From: Auanema rhodensis
Taxonomy: Eukaryota > Nematoda > Chromadorea > Rhabditida > Rhabditidae
DNA: 64,000 nt
NCBI GenBank assembly: GCA_964057225.1
Contig: OZ059895.1
Coordinates: forward strand, 1,674,001-1,738,000
Direction: 5' to 3'
Shown here: positions 11,522 through 23,455 of the stretch, piece after piece
Layout: each line of letters starts with the position of its first letter
Numbering within the stretch: the first letter of the stretch is position 1
Notes under the pieces: generated by a model
Told to the model about the DNA's origin: nothing
The model's input: the letters and a program-made list of their open reading frames with translations, nothing else
The model's database searches: none
Translations under genes and position numbers: made by a program

Positions 11522-14500
11522 AATGTTGAGTGTACATGGAAACTCAACATACACTAATGCATCATTTTTCAAACGATTATAACTAATTTTTGTATTAAGC
11601 TTTTCTCAATGTAGTATAGTGCATTCGATGCGGATTTTTAAGCTGCGTCGATCTGTGTTATCAGATTTGCGCTAGCTTAAAAATGCACCGAGATATCAAC
11701 TGATATAAGTTCACACTTATATTCTCGATTTTCACCCTGAAGAATTAATTTTTTCGTTGAATAACATTGTCCATCGTCTTTGCCTTGAAAAATGGAATCT
11801 AAAAACATCTACTTTTTGCTAAATTATTTTGAAATTTTTCGAAAAAATTTTTGTCAAAATGTTTTTGGAAGCAATGTTGAGTGTACATGGAAACTCAACA
11901 TACACTAATGCATCATTTTTCAAACGATCATAACTAATTTTTGTATTAAGCGTTTCTCAATGTAGTATAGTGCATTCGATGCGGATTTTTAAGCTGCGTC
12001 GATCTGTGTTATCAGATTTGCGCTAGCTTAAAAATGCACCGAGATATCAACTGATATAAGTTCACACTTATATCCTCGATTTTCACCCTGAAGAATTAAT
12101 TTTTTCGTTGAATAACATCGTCCATCGTCTTTGCCTTGAAAAACGGAATCTAAAAACATCTACTTTTTGCTAAATTATTTTGAAATTTTTCGAAAAAATT
12201 TTTGTCAAAATGTTTTTGGAAGCAATGTTGAGTGTACATGGAAACTCAACATACACTAATGCATCATTTTTCAAACGATCATAACTAATTTTTGTATTAA
12301 GCGTTTCTCAATGTAGTATAGTGCATTCGATGCGGATTTTTAAGCTGCGTCGATCTGTGCTATCAGATTTGCGCTAGCTTAAAAATGCACCGAGATATCA
12401 ACTGATATAAGTTCACACTTATATCCTCGATTTTCACCCTGAAGAATTAATTTTTTCGTTGAATAACATCGTCCATCGTCTTTGCCTTGAAAAATGGAAT
12501 CTAAAAACATCTACTTTTTGCTAAATTATTTTGAAATTTTTCGAAAAAATTTTTGTCAAAATGTTTTTGGAAGCAATGTTGAGTGTACATGGAAACTCAA
12601 CATACACTAATGCATCATTTTTCAAACGATTATAACTAATTTTTGTATTAAGCTTTTCTCAATGTAGTATAATGCATTCGATGCGGATTTTTAAGCTGCG
12701 TCGATCTGTGTTATCAGATTTGCGCTAGCTTAAAAATGCACCGAGATATCAACTGATATAAGTTCACACTTATATTCTCGATTTTCACCCTGAAGAATTA
12801 ATTTTTTCGTTGAATAACATTGTCCATCGTCTTTGCCTTGAAAAATGGAATCTAAAAACATCTACTTTTTGCTAAATTATTTTGAAATTTTTCGAAAAAA
12901 TTTTTGTCAAAATGTTTTTGGAAGCAATGTTGAGTGTACATGGAAACTCAACATACACTAATGCATCATTTTTCAAACGATCATAACTAATTTTTGTATT
13001 AAGCGTTTCTCAATGTAGTATAGTGCATTCGATGCGGATTTTTAAGCTGCGTCGATCTGTGTTATCAGATTTGCGCTAGCTTAAAAATGCACCGAGATAT
13101 CAACTGATATAAGTTCACACTTATATCCTCGATTTTCACCCTGAAGAATTAATTTTTTCGTTGAATAACATCGTCCATCGTCTTTGCCTTAAAAAATGGA
13201 ATCTAAAAACATCTACTTTTTGCTAAATTATTTTGAAATTTTTCGAAAAAATTTTTGTCAAAATGTTTTTGGAAGCAATGTTGAGTGTACATGGAAACTC
13301 AACATACACTAATGCATCATTTTTCAAACGATCATAACTAATTTTTGTATTAAGCGTTTCTCAATGTAGTATAGTGCATTCGATGCGGATTTTTAAGCTG
13401 CGTCGATCTGTGTTATCAGATTTGCGCTAGCTTAAAAATGCACCGAGATATCAACTGATATAAGTTCACACTTATATCCTCGATTTTCACCCTGAAGAAT
13501 TAATTTTTTCGTTGAATAACATCGTCCATCGTCTTTGCCTTGAAAAACGGAATCTAAAAACATCTACTTTTTGCTAAATTATTTTGAAATTTTTCGAAAA
13601 AATTTTTGTCAAAATGTTTTTGGAAGCAATGTTGAGTGTACATGGAAACTCAACATACACTAATGCATCATTTTTCAAACGATTATAACTAATTTTTGTA
13701 TTAAGCTTTTCTCAATGTAGTATAGTGCATTCGATGCGGATTTTTAAGCTGCGTCGATCTGTGTTATCAGATTTGCGCTAGCTTAAAAATGCACCGAGAT
13801 ATCAACTGATATAAGTTCACACTTATATTCTCGATTTTCACCCTGAAGAATTAATTTTTTCGTTGAATAACATTGTCCATCGTCTTTGCCTTGAAAAATG
13901 GAATCTAAAAACATCTACTTTTTGCTAAATTATTTTGAAATTTTTCGAAAAAATTTTTGTCAAAATGTTTTTGGAAGCAATGTTGAGTGTACATGGAAAC
14001 TCAACATACACTAATGCATCATTTTTCAAACGATCATAACTAATTTTTGTATTAAGCGTTTCTCAATGTAGTATAGTGCATTCGATGCGGATTTTTAAGC
14101 TGCGTCGATCTGTGTTATCAGATTTGCGCTAGCTTAAAAATGCACCGAGATATCAACTGATATAAGTTCACACTTATATCCTCGATTTTCACCCTGAAGA
14201 ATTAATTTTTTCGTTGAATAACATCGTCCATCGTCTTTGCCTTGAAAAATGGAATCTAAAAACATCTACTTTTTGCTAAATTATCTTGAAATTTTTCGAA
14301 AAAATTTTTGTCAAAATGTTTTTGGAAGCAATGTTGAGTGTACATGGAAACTCAACATACACTAATGCATCATTTTTCAAACGATCATAACTAATTTTTG
14401 TATTAAGCGTTTCTCAATGTAGTGTAGTGCATTCGATGCGGATTTTTAAGCTGCGTCGATCTGTGTTATCAGATTTGCGCTAGCTTAAAAATGCACCGAG

Positions 14501-15032
14501 ATATCAACTGATATAAGTTCACACTTATATTCTCGATTTTCACCCTGAAGAATTAATTTTTTCGTTGAATAACATTGTCCATCGTCTTTGCCTTGAAAAA
14601 TGGAATCTAAAAACATCTACTTTTTGCTAAATTATTTGGAAATTTTTCGAAAAAATTTTTGTCAAAATGTTTTTGGAAGCAATGTTGAGTGTACATGGAA
14701 ACTCAACATACACTAATGCATCATTTTTCAAACGATCATAACTAATTTTTGTATTAAGCGTTTCTCAATGTAGTGTAGTGCATTCGATGCGGATTTTTAA
14801 GCTGCGTCGATCTGTGTTATCAGATTTGCGCTAGCTTAAAAATGCACCGAGATATCAACTGATATAAGTTCACACTTATATTCTCGATTTTCACCCTGAA
14901 GAATTAATTTTTTCGTTGAATAACATTGTCCATCGTCTTTGCCTTGAAAAATGGAATCTAAAAACATCTACTTTTTGCTAAATTATTTTGAAATTTTTCG
15001 AAAAAATTTTTGTCAAAATGTTTTTGGAAGCA

Positions 15033-15060
15033 ATGTTGAGTGTACATGGAAACTCAACAT
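15033..15060 (+). other. Hairpin 1 of the monomer (positions 2-29)
   Basis: ATGTTGAGT (positions 2-10) and ACTCAACAT (21-29) form a perfect 9-bp inverted repeat around the 10-nt loop GTACATGGAA. It is present in nearly every monomer. Three of the four variants seen here lie in the loop (positions 11, 18 and 20). The exception is GTTCAGTG at 44154, 53975 and 55029, which breaks the stem at position 7. Whether it forms DNA cruciforms or RNA hairpins in vivo cannot be told from sequence. Confidence 0.85.
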
Positions 15061-15130
15061 ACACTAATGCATCATTTTTCAAACGATCATAACTAATTTT
15101 TGTATTAAGCGTTTCTCAATGTAGTATAGT

Positions 15131-15141
15131 GCATTCGATGC
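15131..15141 (+). other. Short hairpin GCAT-TCG-ATGC (positions 100-110)
   Basis: This perfect 4-bp inverted repeat with a 3-nt loop lies just before hairpin 2. Its loop-edge base at 103 and its stem base at 109 vary in subfamilies: CACTCG, CAGTCG and GATCCGG. Being so short it may have no structural meaning. Confidence 0.5.
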
Positions 15142-15143
15142 GG

Positions 15144-15194
15144 ATTTTTAAGCTGCGTCGATCTGTGTTATCAGATTTGCGCTAGCTTAAAAAT
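15144..15194 (+). other. Hairpin 2 of the monomer (positions 113-163)
   Basis: ATTTTTAAGCT (113-123) and AGCTTAAAAAT (153-163) are an 11-bp perfect inverted repeat. GCG (124-126) can continue the stem with CGC (149-151), leaving T152 bulged. Inside, ATCTG (130-134) pairs with CAGAT (141-145) around TGTTAT. Many subfamily variants fall within it: 118 T>C, 127 T>G, 134 G>T, 146 T>A, 152 T>C, 154 G>A and 158 A>T. I saw no partner change that restores a broken pair, so conservation of structure is not supported by covariation. Confidence 0.8.
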
Positions 15195-15211
15195 GCACCG
15201 AGATATCAACT

Positions 15212-15233
15212 GATATAAGTTCACACTTATATC
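15212..15233 (+). other. Hairpin 3 of the monomer (positions 181-202)
   Basis: GATATAAGT (181-189) and ACTTATATC (194-202) form a perfect 9-bp inverted repeat with the 4-nt loop TCAC. The loop base at 191 varies (C, A or T) in subfamilies. Stem changes also occur: 202 C>T in X and V types leaves a G-T pair, 196 T>A in CACACATATATCC, and 187 A>T in GATATATG. GATATC, itself a palindrome, lies just before at 171-176. Confidence 0.82.
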
Positions 15234-15344
15234 CTCGATTTTCACCCTGAAGAATTAATTTTTTCGTTGAATAACATCGTCCATCGTCTTTGCCTTGAAA
15301 AATGGAATCTAAAAACATCTACTTTTTGCTAAATTATTTTGAAA

Positions 15345-15356
15345 TTTTTCGAAAAA
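15345..15356 (+). other. A/T palindrome around TTCGAA (positions 314-325)
   Basis: TTTTTCGAAAAA is a perfect 12-bp palindrome inside a longer imperfect dyad, with TTTTGA at 306-311 and TCAAAA at 333-338. It sits in one of the less variable parts of the monomer. Runs of A and T here would favour DNA bending, which is inference from composition. Confidence 0.75.
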
Positions 15357-18300
15357 ATTTTTGTCAAAATGTTTTTGGAAGCAATGTTGAGTGTACATGG
15401 AAACTCAACATACACTAATGCATCATTTTTCAAACGATCATAACTAATTTTTGTATTAAGCGTTTCTCAATGTAGTATAGTGCATTCGATGCGGATTTTT
15501 AAGCTGCGTCGATCTGTGTTATCAGATTTGCGCTAGCTTAAAAATGCACCGAGATATCAACTGATATAAGTTCACACTTATATCCTCGATTTTCACCCTG
15601 AAGAATTAATTTTTTCGTTGAATAACATCGTCCATCGTCTTTGCCTTGAAAAACGGAATCTAAAAACATCTACTTTTTGCTAAATTATTTTGAAATTTTT
15701 CGAAAAAATTTTTGTCAAAATGTTTTTGGAAGCAATGTTGAGTGTACATGGAAACTCAACATACACTAATGCATCATTTTTCAAACGATTATAACTAATT
15801 TTTGTATTAAGCTTTTCTCAATGTAGTATAGTGCATTCGATGCGGATTTTTAAGCTGCGTCGATCTGTGTTATCAGATTTGCGCTAGCTTAAAAATGCAC
15901 CGAGATATCAACTGATATAAGTTCACACTTATATTCTCGATTTTCACCCTGAAGAATTAATTTTTTCGTTGAATAACATTGTCCATCGTCTTTGCCTTGA
16001 AAAATGGAATCTAAAAACATCTACTTTTTGCTAAATTATTTTGAAATTTTTCGAAAAAATTTTTGTCAAAATGTTTTTGGAAGCAATGTTGAGTGTACAT
16101 GGAAACTCAACATACACTAATGCATCATTTTTCAAACGATCATAACTAATTTTTGTATTAAGCGTTTCTCAATGTAGTGTAGTGCATTCGATGCGGATTT
16201 TTAAGCTGCGTCGATCTGTGTTATCAGATTTGCGCTAGCTTAAAAATGCACCGAGATATCAACTGATATAAGTTCACACTTATATTCTCGATTTTCACCC
16301 TGAAGAATTAATTTTTTCGTTGAATAACATTGTCCATCGTCTTTGCCTTGAAAAATGGAATCTAAAAACATCTACTTTTTGCTAAATTATTTTGAAATTT
16401 TTCGAAAAAATTTTTGTCAAAATGTTTTTGGAAGCAATGTTGAGTGTACATGGAAACTCAACATACACTAATGCATCATTTTTCAAACGATCATAACTAA
16501 TTTTTGTATTAAGCGTTTCTCAATGTAGTATAGTGCATTCGATGCGGATTTTTAAGCTGCGTCGATCTGTGTTATCAGATTTGCGCTAGCTTAAAAATGC
16601 ACCGAGATATCAACTGATATAAGTTCACACTTATATCCTCGATTTTCACCCTGAAGAATTAATTTTTTCGTTGAATAACATCGTCCATCGTCTTTGCCTT
16701 GAAAAATGGAATCTAAAAACATCTACTTTTTGCTAAATTATTTTGAAATTTTTCGAAAAAATTTTTGTCAAAATGTTTTTGGAAGCAATGTTGAGTGTAC
16801 ATGGAAACTCAACATACACTAATGCATCATTTTTCAAACGATCATAACTAATTTTTGTATTAAGCGTTTCTCAATGTAGTATAGTGCATTCGATGCGGAT
16901 TTTTAAGCTGCGTCGATCTGTGTTATCAGATTTGCGCTAGCTTAAAAATGCACCGAGATATCAACTGATATAAGTTCACACTTATATCCTCGATTTTCAC
17001 CCTGAAGAATTAATTTTTTCGTTGAATAACATCGTCCATCGTCTTTGCCTTGAAAAACGGAATCTAAAAACATCTACTTTTTGCTAAATTATTTTGAAAT
17101 TTTTCGAAAAAATTTTTGTCAAAATGTTTTTGGAAGCAATGTTGAGTGTACATGGAAACTCAACATACACTAATGCATCATTTTTCAAACGATTATAACT
17201 AATTTTTGTATTAAGCTTTTCTCAATGTAGTATAGTGCATTCGATGCGGATTTTTAAGCTGCGTCGATCTGTGTTATCAGATTTGCGCTAGCTTAAAAAT
17301 GCACCGAGATATCAACTGATATAAGTTCACACTTATATTCTCGATTTTCACCCTGAAGAATTAATTTTTTCGTTGAATAACATTGTCCATCGTCTTTGCC
17401 TTGAAAAATGGAATCTAAAAACATCTACTTTTTGCTAAATTATTTTGAAATTTTTCGAAAAAATTTTTGTCAAAATGTTTTTGGAAGCAATGTTGAGTGT
17501 ACATGGAAACTCAACATACACTAATGCATCATTTTTCAAACGATCATAACTAATTTTTGTATTAAGCGTTTTTCAATGTAGTATAGTGCATTCGATGCGG
17601 ATTTTTAAGCTGCGTCGATCTGTGTTATCAGATTTGCGCTAGCTTAAAAATGCACCGAGATATCAACTGATATAAGTTCACACTTATATCCTCGATTTTC
17701 ACCCTGAAGAATTAATTTTTTCGTTGAATAACATCGTCCATCGTCTTTGCCTTGAAAAATGGAATCTAAAAACATCTACTTTTTGCTAAATTATTTTGAA
17801 ATTTTTCGAAAAAATTTTTGTCAAAATGTTTTTGGAAGCAATGTTGAGTGTACATGGAAACTCAACATACACTAATGCATCATTTTTCAAACGATCATAA
17901 CTAATTTTTGTATTAAGCGTTTCTCAATGTAGTATAGTGCATTCGATGCGGATTTTTAAGCTGCGTCGATCTGTGTTATCAGATTTGCGCTAGCTTAAAA
18001 ATGCACCGAGATATCAACTGATATAAGTTCACACTTATATCCTCGATTTTCACCCTGAAGAATTAATTTTTTCGTTGAATAACATCGTCCATCGTCTTTG
18101 CCTTGAAAAACGGAATCTAAAAACATCTACTTTTTGCTAAATTATTTTGAAATTTTTCGAAAAAATTTTTGTCAAAATGTTTTTGGAAGCAATGTTGAGT
18201 GTACATGGAAACTCAACATACACTAATGCATCATTTTTCAAACGATTATAACTAATTTTTGTATTAAGCTTTTCTCAATGTAGTATAGTGCATTCGATGC

Positions 18301-19594
18301 GGATTTTTAAGCTGCGTCGATCTGTGTTATCAGATTTGCGCTAGCTTAAAAATGCACCGAGATATCAACTGATATAAGTTCACACTTATATTCTCGATTT
18401 TCACCCTGAAGAATTAATTTTTTCGTTGAATAACATTGTCCATCGTCTTTGCCTTGAAAAATGGAATCTAAAAACATCTACTTTTTGCTAAATTATTTTG
18501 AAATTTTTCGAAAAAATTTTTGTCAAAATGTTTTTGGAAGCAATGTTGAGTGTACATGGAAACTCAACATACACTAATGCATCATTTTTCAAACGATCAT
18601 AACTAATTTTTGTATTAAGCGTTTCTCAATGTAGTATAGTGCATTCGATGCGGATTTTTAAGCTGCGTCGATCTGTGTTATCAGATTTGCGCTAGCTTAA
18701 AAATGCACCGAGATATCAACTGATATAAGTTCACACTTATATCCTCGATTTTCACCCTGAAGAATTAATTTTTTCGTTGAATAACATCGTCCATCGTCTT
18801 TGCCTTGAAAAATGGAATCTAAAAACATCTACTTTTTGCTAAATTATTTTGAAATTTTTCGAAAAAATTTTTGTCAAAATGTTTTTGGAAGCAATGTTGA
18901 GTGTACATGGAAACTCAACATACACTAATGCATCATTTTTCAAACGATCATAACTAATTTTTGTATTAAGCGTTTCTCAATGTAGTATAGTGCATTCGAT
19001 GCGGATTTTTAAGCTGCGTCGATCTGTGTTATCAGATTTGCGCTAGCTTAAAAATGCACCGAGATATCAACTGATATAAGTTCACACTTATATCCTCGAT
19101 TTTCACCCTGAAGAATTAATTTTTTCGTTGAATAACATCGTCCATCGTCTTTGCCTTGAAAAACGGAATCTAAAAACATCTACTTTTTGCTAAATTATTT
19201 TGAAATTTTTCGAAAAAATTTTTGTCAAAATGTTTTTGGAAGCAATGTTGAGTGTACATGGAAACTCAACATACACTAATGCATCATTTTTCAAACGATT
19301 ATAACTAATTTTTGTATTAAGCTTTTCTCAATGTAGTATAGTGCATTCGATGCGGATTTTTAAGCTGCGTCGATCTGTGTTATCAGATTTGCGCTAGCTT
19401 AAAAATGCACCGAGATATCAACTGATATAAGTTCACACTTATATTCTCGATTTTCACCCTGAAGAATTAATTTTTTCGTTGAATAACATTGTCCATCGTC
19501 TTTGTCTTGAAAAATGGAATCTAAAAACATCTACTTTTTGCTAAATTATTTTGAAATTTTTCGAAAAAATTTTTGTCAAAATGTTTTTGGAAGC

Positions 19595-22500
19595 ACTGTT
19601 GAGTGTACATGGAAACTCAACATACACTAATGCATCATTTTTCAAACGATCATAACTAATTTTTGTATTAAGCGTTTCTCAATGTAGTATAGTGCATTCG
19701 ATGCGGATTTTTAAGCTGCGTCGATCTGTGTTATCAGATTTGCGCTAGCTTAAAAATGCACCGAGATATCAACTGATATAAGTTCACACTTATATCCTCG
19801 ATTTTCACCCTGAAGAATTAATTTTTTCGTTGAATAACATCGTCCATCGTCTTTGCCTTGAAAAATGGAATCTAAAAACATCTACTTTTTGCTAAATTAT
19901 CTTGAAATTTTTCGAAAAAATTTTTGTCAAAATGTTTTTGGAAGCAATGTTGAGTGTACATGGAAACTCAACATACACTAATGCATCATTTTTCAAACGA
20001 TCATAACTAATTTTTGTATTAAGCGTTTCTCAATGTAGTATAGTGCATTCGATGCGGATTTTTAAGCTGCGTCGATCTGTGTTATCAGATTTGCGCTAGC
20101 TTAAAAATGCACCGAGATATCAACTGATATAAGTTCACACTTATATCCTCGATTTTCACCCTGAAGAATTAATTTTTTCGTTGAATAACATCGTCCATCG
20201 TCTTTGCCTTGAAAAATGGAATCTAAAAACATCTACTTTTTGCTAAATTATTTTGAAATTTTTCGAAAAAATTTTTGTCAAAATGTTTTTGGAAGCAATG
20301 TTGAGTGTACATGGAAACTCAACATACACTAATGCATCATTTTTCAAACGATTATAACTAATTTTTGTATTAAGCTTTTCTCAATGTAGTATAGTGCATT
20401 CGATGCGGATTTTTAAGCTGCGTCGATCTGTGTTATCAGATTTGCGCTAGCTTAAAAATGCACCGAGATATCAACTGATATAAGTTCACACTTATATCCT
20501 CGATTTTCACCCTGAAGAATTAATTTTTTCGTTGAATAACATCGTCCATCGTCTTTGCCTTGAAAAATGGAATCTAAAAACATCTACTTTTTGCTAAATT
20601 ATCTTGAAATTTTTCGAAAAAATTTTTGTCAAAATGTTTTTGGAAGCAATGTTGAGTGTACATGGAAACTCAACATACACTAATGCATCATTTTTCAAAC
20701 GATCATAACTAATTTTTGTATTAAGCGTTTCTCAATGTAGTATAGTGCATTCGATGCGGATTTTTAAGCTGCGTCGATCTGTGTTATCAGATTTGCGCTA
20801 GCTTAAAAATGCACCGAGATATCAACTGATATAAGTTCACACTTATATCCTCGATTTTCACCCTGAAGAATTAATTTTTTCGTTGAATAACATCGTCCAT
20901 CGTCTTTGCCTTGAAAAATGGAATCTAAAAACATCTACTTTTTGCTAAATTATTTTGAAATTTTTCGAAAAAATTTTTGTCAAAATGTTTTTGGAAGCAA
21001 TGTTGAGTGTACATGGAAACTCAACATACACTAATGCATCATTTTTCAAACGATTATAACTAATTTTTGTATTAAGCTTTTCTCAATGTAGTATAGTGCA
21101 TTCGATGCGGATTTTTAAGCTGCGTCGATCTGTGTTATCAGATTTGCGCTAGCTTAAAAATGCACCGAGATATCAACTGATATAAGTTCACACTTATATT
21201 CTCGATTTTCACCCTGAAGAATTAATTTTTTCGTTGAATAACATTGTCCATCGTCTTTGCCTTGAAAAATGGAATCTAAAAACATCTACTTTTTGCTAAA
21301 TTATTTTGAAATTTTTCGAAAAAATTTTTGTCAAAATGTTTTTGGAAGCAATGTTGAGTGTACATGGAAACTCAACATACACTAATGCATCATTTTTCAA
21401 ACGATCATAACTAATTTTTGTATCAAGCGTTTCTCAATGTAGTATAGTGCATTCGATGCGGATTTTTAAGCTGCGTCGATCTGTGTTATCAGATTTGCGC
21501 TAGCTTAAAAATGCACCGAGATATCAACTGATATAAGTTCACACTTATATCCTCGATTTTCACCCTGAAGAATTAATTTTTTCGTTGAATAACATCGTCC
21601 ATCGTCTTTGCCTTGAAAAATGGAATCTAAAAACATCTACTTTTTGCTAAATTATTTTGAAATTTTTCGAAAAAATTTTTGTCAAAATGTTTTTGGAAGC
21701 AATGTTGAGTGTACATGGAAACTCAACATACACTAATGCATCATTTTTCAAACGATTATAACTAATTTTTGTATTAAGCTTTTCTCAATGTAGTATAGTG
21801 CATTCGATGCGGATTTTTAAGCTGCGTCGATCTGTGTTATCAGATTTGCGCTAGCTTAAAAATGCACCGAGATATCAACTGATATAAGTTCACACTTATA
21901 TCCTCGATTTTCACCCTGAAGAAATAATTTTTTCGTTGAATAACATTGTCCATCGTCTTTGCCTTGAAAAAAGGAATCTAAAAACATCTACTTTTTGCTA
22001 AATTATTTTGAAATTTTTCGAAAAAATTTTTGTCAAAATGTTTTTGGAAGCAATGTTGAGTGTACATGGAAACTCAACATACACTAATGCATCATTTTTC
22101 AAACGATCATAACTAATTTTTGTATTAAGCGTTTCTCAATGTAGTATAGTGCATTCGATGCGGATTTTTAAGCTGCGTCGATCTGTGTTATCAGATTTGC
22201 GCTAGCTTAAAAATGCACCGAGATATCAACTGATATAAGTTCACACTTATATCCTCGATTTTCACCCTGAAGAATTAATTTTTTCGTTGAATAACATCGT
22301 CCATCGTCTTTGCCTTGAAAAATGGAATCTAAAAACATCTACTTTTTGCTAAATTATTTTGAAATTTTTCGAAAAAATTTTTGTCAAAATGTTTTTGGAA
22401 GCAATGTTGAGTGTACATGGAAACTCAACATACACTAATGCATCATTTTTCAAACGATTATAACTAATTTTTGTATTAAGCTTTTCTCAATGTAGTATAG

Positions 22501-23455
22501 TGCATTCGATGCGGATTTTTAAGCTGCGTCGATCTGTGTTATCAGATTTGCGCTAGCTTAAAAATGCACCGAGATATCAACTGATATAAGTTCACACTTA
22601 TATTCTCGATTTTCACCCTGAAGAATTAATTTTTTCGTTGAATAACATTGTCCATCGTCTTTGTCTTGAAAAATGGAATCTAAAAACATCTACTTTTTGC
22701 TAAATTATTTTGAAATTTTTCGAAAAAATTTTTGTCAAAATGTTTTTGGAAGCAATGTTGAGTGTACATGGAAACTCAACATACACTAATGCATCATTTT
22801 TCAAACGATCATAACTAATTTTTGTATTAAGCGTTTCTCAATGTAGTATAGTGCATTCGATGCGGATTTTTAAGCTGCGTCGATCTGTGTTATCAGATTT
22901 GCGCTAGCTTAAAAATGCACCGAGATATCAACTGATATAAGTTCACACTTATATCCTCGATTTTCACCCTGAAGAATTAATTTTTTCGTTGAATAACATC
23001 GTCCATCGTCTTTGCCTTGAAAAATGGAATCTAAAAACATCTACTTTTTGCTAAATTATTTTGAAATTTTTCGAAAAAATTTTTGTCAAAATGTTTTTGG
23101 AAGCAATGTTGAGTGTACATGGAAACTCAACATACACTAATGCATCATTTTTCAAACGATTATAACTAATTTTTGTATTAAGCTTTTCTCAATGTAGTAT
23201 AGTGCATTCGATGCGGATTTTTAAGCTGCGTCGATCTGTGTTATCAGATTTGCGCTAGCTTAAAAATGCACCGAGATATCAACTGATATAAGTTCACACT
23301 TATATTCTCGATTTTCACCCTGAAGAATTAATTTTTTCGTTGAATAACATTGTCCATCGTCTTTGCCTTGAAAAATGGAATCTAAAAACATCTACTTTTT
23401 GCTAAATTATTTTGAAATTTTTCGAAAAAATTTTTGTCAAAATGTTTTTGGAAGC
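19595..23455 (+). repeat. Y-X dimer zone (702-bp unit)
   Basis: After a Y-type monomer at 19595, which starts ACTGTT instead of AATGTT, Y and X types alternate in five dimers: 19946/20297, 20648/20999, 21350/21701, 22052/22403 and 22754/23105. The Z type is gone, so the trimer to the left has become a dimer by loss or independent expansion. Irregular members are 20297 (X head, TATCCTCG tail), 21701 (hybrid with AAATAATT) and 21350 (GTATCAAGCG). Confidence 0.85.
21701..22051 (+). repeat. Hybrid monomer: X-type head, left-zone tail
   Basis: The first half has CGATTAT and GTATTAAGCTTTTC like the local X type. From about position 200 on it has TATCCTCG, AAATAATT, ATTGTCC and AAAAAAGG, a combination that otherwise belongs to the left 10 kb. 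The switch point lies between about positions 80 and 202. It reads as a gene-conversion tract or exchange junction from a distant part of the array. Confidence 0.8.

Larger units (their letters stand above)
15032..15382 (+). repeat. Reference monomer (351 bp)
   Basis: Chosen as a clean Y-type example: AAACGATCAT, GTATTAAGCG, TAGTATAGTG, GATGCGG, TGTGTTAT, GCTAGCTT, TTCACACTT, TATCCTCG, GAATTAATT, ACATCGTCC and AAAAATGG. Most high-frequency subfamily differences fall at positions 54-158 and 191-272. The stretch from about 273 through 351 and on to 50 carries mainly rare, single-copy changes. Confidence 0.85.
11522..19594 (+). repeat. Trimer/tetramer zone of types X, Y, Z and V
   Basis: Four types alternate over 23 monomers. 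X has CGATTAT, GTATTAAGCTTTTC and TATTCTCG. Y has GCGTTTC, TATCCTCG, ACATCGTCC and AAAAATGG. Z is like Y but with AAAAACGG. V has TAGTGTAGTG and TATTCTCG. The trimer Y-Z-X (1053 bp) is clear at 12926, 15032, 16436, 17489 and 18542. A V monomer precedes two of these, making 1404-bp tetramers at 14681 and 16085. Private changes mark single copies: CTGTGCTATC (12224), CCTTAAAAAATGG (12926), TTATCTTGAA (13979), TTATTTGGAA (14330) and GCGTTTTTC (17489). Confidence 0.88.

Noticed and set aside
15134-15148. CENP-B box (TTCG....A..CGGG pattern)
   Set aside because: TTCG occurs three times per monomer (near 103, 232 and 317), but none is followed by A and CGGG at the required spacing.
15247-15275. Hammerhead ribozyme, as found in some animal satellites
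   Set aside because: CTGAAGA matches the CUGANGA core and GAA follows later, but the intervening bases cannot form stem II and GAA is followed by T. CTGATAT at position 180 lacks the core G. A search with the hammerhead covariance models would decide.
15032-15382. Monomer built from shorter direct subrepeats
   Set aside because: Only short inverted matches (for example CAATGTT and AACATTG, about 100 bp apart) and simple A/T runs were found. No internal direct period is evident.
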